From Deltaproteobacteria bacterium (lineage in GTDB: Bacteria; Myxococcota_A; UBA796; CAJQPC01), in contig JADKFE010000010.1 in assembly GCA_016717595.1 (NCBI GenBank), positions 62,001-126,000 on the forward strand: a DNA stretch of 64,000 nucleotides, given 5' to 3'. Both the position numbers and the translations under genes were made by a program. Below are positions 59,547-64,000 of this stretch, in pieces (the first letter of the stretch is position 1; each line of letters starts with the position of its first letter). The notes below the pieces were generated by a model. The model was not told the origin of the DNA. It was given only the letters and a program-made list of their open reading frames with translations, and searched no databases.

Positions 59547-62092
59547 GGCGCCTCCTCGGGGTTCGTGGGATCCGCGTCGGGATCCCCCTCGTCGCCCTCC
59601 ACGGGATCCGCGCCCACGCCGCCCGCGCTGGGCGGGGCCTCGGGGGCGGCCTCCAAGGGCGTGTAGCTCACGTCGTCGATGTTGCTGCGGTACAGAGAGG
59701 GCTCGTCGATGATGTTCATCGAGTGACCCAGCAGCGTGTTCAGCGCCTCGACCTGCTCCAGCTCCGACTTGCCGTAGAAGCGGCGCAAGAACTCCTCACG
59801 CTGGGCCACCTTGATGCGGTACACCTCCTCCAGATCCGCCGGCTCGTCGATGACGTGGGGCGTGAGGAAGATGAGCAGGTTGGTCTTGCGGGTGGACTCG
59901 CGGCGGCCACGGAAGAGCGCGCCGACGAGGGGAAGATCACCCAGAAGGGGGATCTTCGTCTCCACCTGGGTGGACGTCTGGCCCATGAGGCCGCCGATCA
60001 CGACGGTCTGGTTGTCACGAACCAACACAGTCGTCTCGGCGCTGCGTTTGGAGGTGATGAAGCCCGCCGTGGAGACGTCGAGGCCTTGGGCGTCCTCTTC
60101 GATCTCCGAGACCTCTTGGAAGACCTCCAGCGTCACATAGTCCGACTCGTTGATCTGCGGCGTCACCTTCAAGGTGATGGCGACGTCCTCACGCTGATAC
60201 GTCACGAGCGGGTTGTTGTTGGAGTCACGACCCGAGGCCACGGGGAACGGGATGTTACGACCGACGACGATCTTCGCCTCCTCGTTGTCCATGGTGAGGA
60301 TGTTCGGCGTCGAGAGGATGTTCACCTGAGAGTTCGACTGTAGCGCGTTGAGCACGATGCCGAAGGCGGGGATGGTGAGCGCCGTGCCGCCGGAGAGGGG
60401 GTCACTGTTCACGGTGATGCTCTCACCGAACACGCCCATCGCCAAGCCCGAGAGCAGGTCCGAGGAGAGGCCTAAGGACGAGGCGCCGAGCTGGGCTGAG
60501 CCCAACACGATGCCGCCCGCGTCGCCGGGCTTGCCGACGTGAACACCGGCGCCGACGCTGATCTCGTCCTCGCTCGCGAGCTCCATGATCACGACCTCTA
60601 CAAACACCTGCTTGCGGCGGATGTCGAGCTGGTCGATGACGTGGCGGAGCGTGTCGTAGGCCTCAGGCGAGGCGATGATCACCAGCGAGTTTGTGTTCTC
60701 ATCGGAGGTGACGCGGATGCTGTCGTCGAGGAGCGAGGCCGCGCCGCCTTCGCCCGCCGCTGGGCCCGCGTCCGCCGGAGCGCCGCCCGCGGGCTGGTTA
60801 CGCCGCTGGGCCGCCGTCTGTGTGGTGCTGCGCTGCTGGGCGGCGCCGCCCGTGCGGTTCGCTTGGCTCAGGTTGGAGAGCACCTGGGCGACGTCTTCAG
60901 CCTTGGCGTGCTCCAGATACACCACATGAATCTGGGAGCGTGAGGCGGGATCGACGTCGCGGTCAAGCTCGGCGATGAGCGCGAGCACCTTGGCCATCGC
61001 CTCTTCGTTCGCGAGCAAGATCAGGGAGTTGGTGCGCTCATCCGCCACCATCTTCTGGATGTAGCTGCCTTCACTGCCGACGTTTGAGGCGGTGGACGCG
61101 GCGGCGGGCGCGGCCTCTGTGGTGGCCCGGCGGCGGCGGTTGCCCGCGGCCTGGGGCGCCTGGGCGCTGGAGGCAGACGAGGTCGTCTCGGCGGAGCCGT
61201 AGATCTGCTCGATGAGGGTCTTGACCTCGGTGGCCGTGGCGTATTGCAGCGTCACGATCTTGAGCTCAGCCCGAGGCGCGGCCACATCAAGCTGGCTGAT
61301 CACCTTCCACATGCGGCGAATGTTCACCGCGGCGTCGGTCACGATGAGCGTGTTGGTGGGCGCGTACGCCACGATCTTCGCCTTGGGACCGGCGAGGCCT
61401 TGGGCGACGGAGGAGATGTCGGAGACGCTGATGTTGTCGAGCTGGAAGATCTGCGTGATGTACGCATTGGACGACGAGACGGTGGAGCCCTCGTACACCC
61501 GCACCGGGGACTGCGCGGCCTCGCCGTTGGGGATGACCTTGGTGCTGGTGCCCACCTCAACCGTCGTGTAGCCCGCCACCTCCAGGGCCGCGAGGAAGGC
61601 CTCATAGGCGCTGGCGATGGTGACGTCGGTGTGGGAGATGATCGTGATCTTGCCCTTCAGATCGTCCTGCAGGATGTAGTTCCGGCAGGTGATGCGGGCC
61701 ATGTACTCGACCAGATCGCGGATCTCGACGTCGACAAAGTCCATGCGCACCTTGACCGTCGGGTCGATGCACGGGGGCTTGTTGACCACAGCGGTCTTGG
61801 GGGTGCCGGTGGCGTCGGTGGCGCCGGGCTCACCGGGGTTGCCGCCCAGCTCAGGCTGCGGGTCCTCGGGCGTGGCGGGGGCCGGCACGGGCAGCGGCGC
61901 TGGGCCACCCGGACGAGGCGCGCCGATCACGGGGGCGGAGGGCCCGTCGATGCGCGGCGGGATTTGAGGGTCTTCGCCGTCCTGGGCATAGGACGGACGG
62001 CCCGCGAGAAGGCCAGCGCACAACAGCACGCAGCTCGGGATCAGCGCTCGCAACAGGTTCCGGCTCGCCACATCGGCTCCGCGTCCGCTCAA
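59543..62092 (-). CDS. gspD: Type II secretion outer-membrane secretin GspD
   Basis: 849 aa. Signal peptide LRALIPSCVLLCAGLLAGRPSYAQ then a Pro/Gly-rich linker, N0 (VDVEIRDLVEYMARI), N1-N3 repeats (TLIVTDAAVNIRRMWKVISQLD; TNSLILLANEEAMAKVLALIAELD; ENTNSLVIIASPEAYDTLRHVI), then the secretin pore (ILSTPNILTMDNEEAKIVVGRNIPF, QTVVIGGLM, IPLLGDLPLVGALF). A Gln/Ala/Thr insert separates N2/N3. The TTG at 62092 overlaps gspC; a GTG at 62071 begins the signal peptide equally well. Confidence 0.95.
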   Translation of the reverse strand: MSGRGADVASRNLLRALIPSCVLLCAGLLAGRPSYAQDGEDPQIPPRIDGPSAPVIGAPRPGGPAPLPVPAPATPEDPQPELGGNPGEPGATDATGTPKTAVVNKPPCIDPTVKVRMDFVDVEIRDLVEYMARITCRNYILQDDLKGKITIISHTDVTIASAYEAFLAALEVAGYTTVEVGTSTKVIPNGEAAQSPVRVYEGSTVSSSNAYITQIFQLDNISVSDISSVAQGLAGPKAKIVAYAPTNTLIVTDAAVNIRRMWKVISQLDVAAPRAELKIVTLQYATATEVKTLIEQIYGSAETTSSASSAQAPQAAGNRRRRATTEAAPAAASTASNVGSEGSYIQKMVADERTNSLILLANEEAMAKVLALIAELDRDVDPASRSQIHVVYLEHAKAEDVAQVLSNLSQANRTGGAAQQRSTTQTAAQRRNQPAGGAPADAGPAAGEGGAASLLDDSIRVTSDENTNSLVIIASPEAYDTLRHVIDQLDIRRKQVFVEVVIMELASEDEISVGAGVHVGKPGDAGGIVLGSAQLGASSLGLSSDLLSGLAMGVFGESITVNSDPLSGGTALTIPAFGIVLNALQSNSQVNILSTPNILTMDNEEAKIVVGRNIPFPVASGRDSNNNPLVTYQREDVAITLKVTPQINESDYVTLEVFQEVSEIEEDAQGLDVSTAGFITSKRSAETTVLVRDNQTVVIGGLMGQTSTQVETKIPLLGDLPLVGALFRGRRESTRKTNLLIFLTPHVIDEPADLEEVYRIKVAQREEFLRRFYGKSELEQVEALNTLLGHSMNIIDEPSLYRSNIDDVSYTPLEAAPEAPPSAGGVGADPVEGDEGDPDADPTNPEEAP

Positions 62093-63087
62093 CGGACCTC
62101 ATACTCGAAGGTCTGCCGCTTGTTTCGCCGGGAGACCTCGAAGGTGAAGTTGGACTCGCTCTGAAGGCTCTGAAAGGCGGAGAGCGCCTGGTCGGGGCTG
62201 GTGAGACCCATCCCGTTGACCTGGTGCACGATGTCGCCGTTCTTGATGCCCAGCTTGTCGAAGATGCTGCCACGACGGATCGCGCTTAAGCGATACCCGT
62301 CGACCTCACCGTCCGCTCCGCGATGCGGGACGACCCGCACCTTAGAGGCCAAGGAGTCGATGTTCGCCATCGCGTCCTCAAGCAGCTTTCGCTCGACGAT
62401 GAACTTGTTGTCGCCCTCTTTGGTGATGCCGCCGTCGGACTCACCCGCGGGCTCGGGCTCGGAGGCGGGCCGGGGTTTGGCCTCACCCTTCGCGCCCATC
62501 TCGATGTACTCAAGCTCCCCGGTGCCACGATCGATCCAGACCTTCTTGGCCTCGATGCGTACGATCTTGCCCTCACCGCCCTCTAAGGTGTCGCCGACGC
62601 CATACCCTTGGCTGCGGCTCTCGCGGTCGTCTTTGGCGATGAGCGCTGAGGAGAACAGCTCGGGCTCGGCCACCATGGTGGCGATGAGCACATACCGAAG
62701 CTCGCTCGCGCCGACCTCGCCGCCGGCCACGCCGTCCGCCGTGGCGCCGACCTTGGTGGAGTCAAAGATGGACCGCCGCACGAAGGGATCGACGAGGTCA
62801 CTCTTGCTGAGCCGACGGGCGCTGGCGACGGGGTTGTCTTCAGGGGGCGGCGGCGCGTCGTCGGGGCCAGGCTCGGCGTTCTCAGGAGCGCCGCCCTCGG
62901 CCATCGGCTCGTCCCCGGCGACGACGGGGCTCGCGTCGATGGGCTCAGCGCCTTCAGGCAACGTGAACACCACACGCTTGAGCGTCTGGTTGAGGGTGGC
63001 CGCCGACAAGAACGACGTCAGCGCGATCATGGCCGCGCCCGCTTGGACGCGCCGAGTCTGGAGCAGAGCTTTGAGGGCCACGATCAC
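62089..63087 (-). CDS. gspC: Type II secretion system protein GspC with C-terminal PDZ domain
   Basis: 332 aa, GTG start with AGGAG 7 nt upstream. N-terminal membrane helix (AGAAMIALTSFLSAATLN), a Pro/Glu linker (DDAPPPPEDNPV), homology region around FVRRSIFDSTK...YVLIATMVAEPELFSSALIA, and a C-terminal PDZ domain (IFDKLGIKNGDIVHQVNGMGLTSPDQALSAFQSL). Recruits substrates and links platform to secretin. First gene of gspCDEFGHIJKLMN. Confidence 0.9.
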   Translation of the reverse strand: MIVALKALLQTRRVQAGAAMIALTSFLSAATLNQTLKRVVFTLPEGAEPIDASPVVAGDEPMAEGGAPENAEPGPDDAPPPPEDNPVASARRLSKSDLVDPFVRRSIFDSTKVGATADGVAGGEVGASELRYVLIATMVAEPELFSSALIAKDDRESRSQGYGVGDTLEGGEGKIVRIEAKKVWIDRGTGELEYIEMGAKGEAKPRPASEPEPAGESDGGITKEGDNKFIVERKLLEDAMANIDSLASKVRVVPHRGADGEVDGYRLSAIRRGSIFDKLGIKNGDIVHQVNGMGLTSPDQALSAFQSLQSESNFTFEVSRRNKRQTFEYEVR

Positions 63088-63111
63088 GAAGACTCTCCTG
63101 ACCTTTGCCGA

Positions 63112-63127
63112 TGCAAGATCCGGGCCA
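63112..63127 (-). promoter_or_regulatory. Sigma-54 (-24/-12) promoter of the gsp operon
   Basis: Minus strand TGGCCCG-N4-TTGCA (63127-63112), 11 of 12 to consensus, GG and GC exactly 10 nt apart. Predicted transcription start ~63101, just upstream of the ribosome-binding site (63099-63095). Confidence 0.7.
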
Positions 63128-63169
63128 GCTTTGGAGGTGCTCAGGCTGCCGTCGGGGCCTCGGGTTCGC

Positions 63170-63222
63170 GACAGCGTGTCATCAGCGACCGGGGGAGGGC
63201 CCAGGGCCGTGACAAGTTGTCA
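63170..63222. promoter_or_regulatory. Twin palindromes, likely activator sites for the gsp sigma-54 promoter
   Basis: GACAGCGTGTC at 63170-63180 and TGACAAGTTGTCA at 63210-63222 share the pattern GACA-N3-TGTC. Centres are 41 bp apart (about four helical turns), ~75 and ~115 bp upstream of the predicted start, the usual distance for sigma-54 enhancer sites. Confidence 0.55.
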
Positions 63223-63358
63223 TCGCGTGCTCGACCGCGCCGACTTGAGCCCGTTAACCGCTCCGGCGGGCCGCCGCCCGGTCTCAGAGGGCCGCTCCCC
63301 GAGAGTTTCCGAGCCCAAGCCTTCTAGCCCCGCCGCCGAGGCGGTTATCTTGCGCGGC

Positions 63359-63847
63359 ATGTCTCGCAGCCCGATCCCCACCTGGACCTTCGCCCTCGTC
63401 GCTGTGCGGCGAGAAGATCAATTCCTGCTTGTACAAGAAGACAAGAAGGAGAAGCCTTGGTATCTGCCCGCCGGACGGGTGGAGGCCGGGGAGAGCCTCG
63501 TGGACGGCGCCGTTCGCGAGACGATGGAGGAGGCCGGGGTGCCCGTGGCCATCGACGGCGTGGTGCGCATCGAGCACACCCCGGCGTCGAAAGACAACTC
63601 CCGTCTTCGGGTGTTCTTCACCGGCCACGCCATTGATGACCGGCCCCCCAAGTCGGTGCCGCGCAAAGACACCCTGCGGGCGGCGTGGTTCACCCTCGAT
63701 CAGATCCGGCAGCTCAAGCTGCGCAACACCGAGGCCTTGGAGATCTGCGAGTACCTCGCCGCGGGCGGGCCGGTGTACCCCATCGCGCTCCTCGCGCCCA
63801 AAGGCTCCGCGCCCTTCGCGGCGACTGCGGCGGATCAGCGGGGCTGA
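63359..63847 (+). CDS. NUDIX hydrolase
   Basis: 162 aa. Complete Nudix box GRVEAGESLVDGAVRETMEEAGV (G-x5-E-x7-RE-x2-EE-x-G). N-terminal TWTFALVAVRREDQFLLVQEDKKEKPWYLPA is the usual strand-loop region. Likely hydrolyses a nucleoside diphosphate derivative or housecleaning substrate; specificity unassigned. Divergent from gspC, so its upstream region is shared with the gsp control sites. Confidence 0.85.
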   Translation: MSRSPIPTWTFALVAVRREDQFLLVQEDKKEKPWYLPAGRVEAGESLVDGAVRETMEEAGVPVAIDGVVRIEHTPASKDNSRLRVFFTGHAIDDRPPKSVPRKDTLRAAWFTLDQIRQLKLRNTEALEICEYLAAGGPVYPIALLAPKGSAPFAATAADQRG

Positions 63848-64000
63848 GCCTCAGGCGCCTCTTCTAGGGGCACCTCTTCCGCTGGCGGCGGCTCCGCTGG
63901 CGGCGGCGTGCGTAGGGTCTCGATCAAGAAGAGCAGGCCCGGGTCGGGCAGCTCGACGTGCAGCGCCGTGAGGGCGAGGATCGCCTCATCCACACGATCC
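63835..64000 (-). CDS. Unidentified gene, C-terminal end only
   Basis: About 54 codons ending at the TGA 63835-63837, overlapping the NUDIX stop by 13 nt. The visible part has DRVDEAILALTALHVELP and LLFLIETLR, then a Pro/Glu-rich tail (PPPAEPPPAEEVPLEE). No family can be named from so little. Confidence 0.5.
   Translation of the reverse strand, partial: DRVDEAILALTALHVELPDPGLLFLIETLRTPPPAEPPPAEEVPLEEAPEAQPR

Overview
The window is a very GC-rich, gene-dense stretch of a Gram-negative bacterial chromosome with no mobile elements, no CRISPR array and no RNA genes that I can recognise. A complete type II secretion operon, two proteins with MYXO-CTERM-like C-terminal anchors, MopE-type metal-binding repeats, a large Ser/Thr kinase with a signalling tail, and PilS/PilR-type sigma-54 regulators together point to a Myxococcota-like organism. 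This is inference from gene content; no rRNA is present to confirm it.

Layout. 1-2723 (minus): the start of the division/cell-wall cluster, mraZ-rsmH-ftsL-ftsI, with a recognisable MraZ operator laid over the promoter. 3028-7412: a secreted hydrolase, then smpB, a VKOR-DsbA disulfide-forming fusion, prmA and rsmE. 7541-10039: a large ASH/MopE-repeat surface lipoprotein. 10252-17573 (minus): ribA, an HU protein, a lipid kinase, a GNAT acetyltransferase, and a comM-DUF3006-recA-pseudohydrolase run. 17930-20131 (plus): a bacterial homologue of the eukaryotic major vault protein, the most unusual gene here, preceded by a good sigma-54 promoter match. 20162-26799: a hypothetical protein and a Ser/Thr kinase with a STAND-like tail (minus), divergent from a frameshifted hypothetical gene, an anti-sigma-like gene and a divergent sigma-like gene (plus). 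26829-33985: a MYXO-CTERM protein, an SRPBCC protein with a repetitive helical tail, a Cys/Met PLP enzyme, a deoxyhypusine synthase-like protein, FdhD and a DUF5690-type transporter. 34074-37629: an orphan MbtH-like protein, lgt, and a nucleotide-sugar/glycosyltransferase trio. 37699-41216: a tight four-gene plus-strand operon of hydrolase-like and flavin proteins. 41252-44425: glycosyltransferases around a poly-G tract. 44429-63087 (minus): pilR, pilS and pilC, then gspN-M-L-K-J-I-H-G-F-E-D-C read in genomic order, i.e. a full gspCDEFGHIJKLMN operon transcribed leftward from a sigma-54 promoter with two upstream palindromes. The window ends with a NUDIX gene and a partial gene.

How the parts fit. 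The T2SS would export folded periplasmic proteins. The VKOR-DsbA fusion would oxidise them, Lgt would lipidate the many lipoproteins, and MYXO-CTERM proteins are typical T2SS-dependent surface cargo. PilS/PilR supply a sigma-54 activator near the sigma-54-type T2SS promoter; a direct regulatory link is only a hypothesis.

Data-quality note. Three genes (24041-25544, 43096-44425 and the DUF3006-like gene near 15800) lose frame at six-base C/G homopolymers, and a 77-bp nearly pure G tract lies at 42980-43056. Some of these may be sequencing or assembly errors rather than biology.
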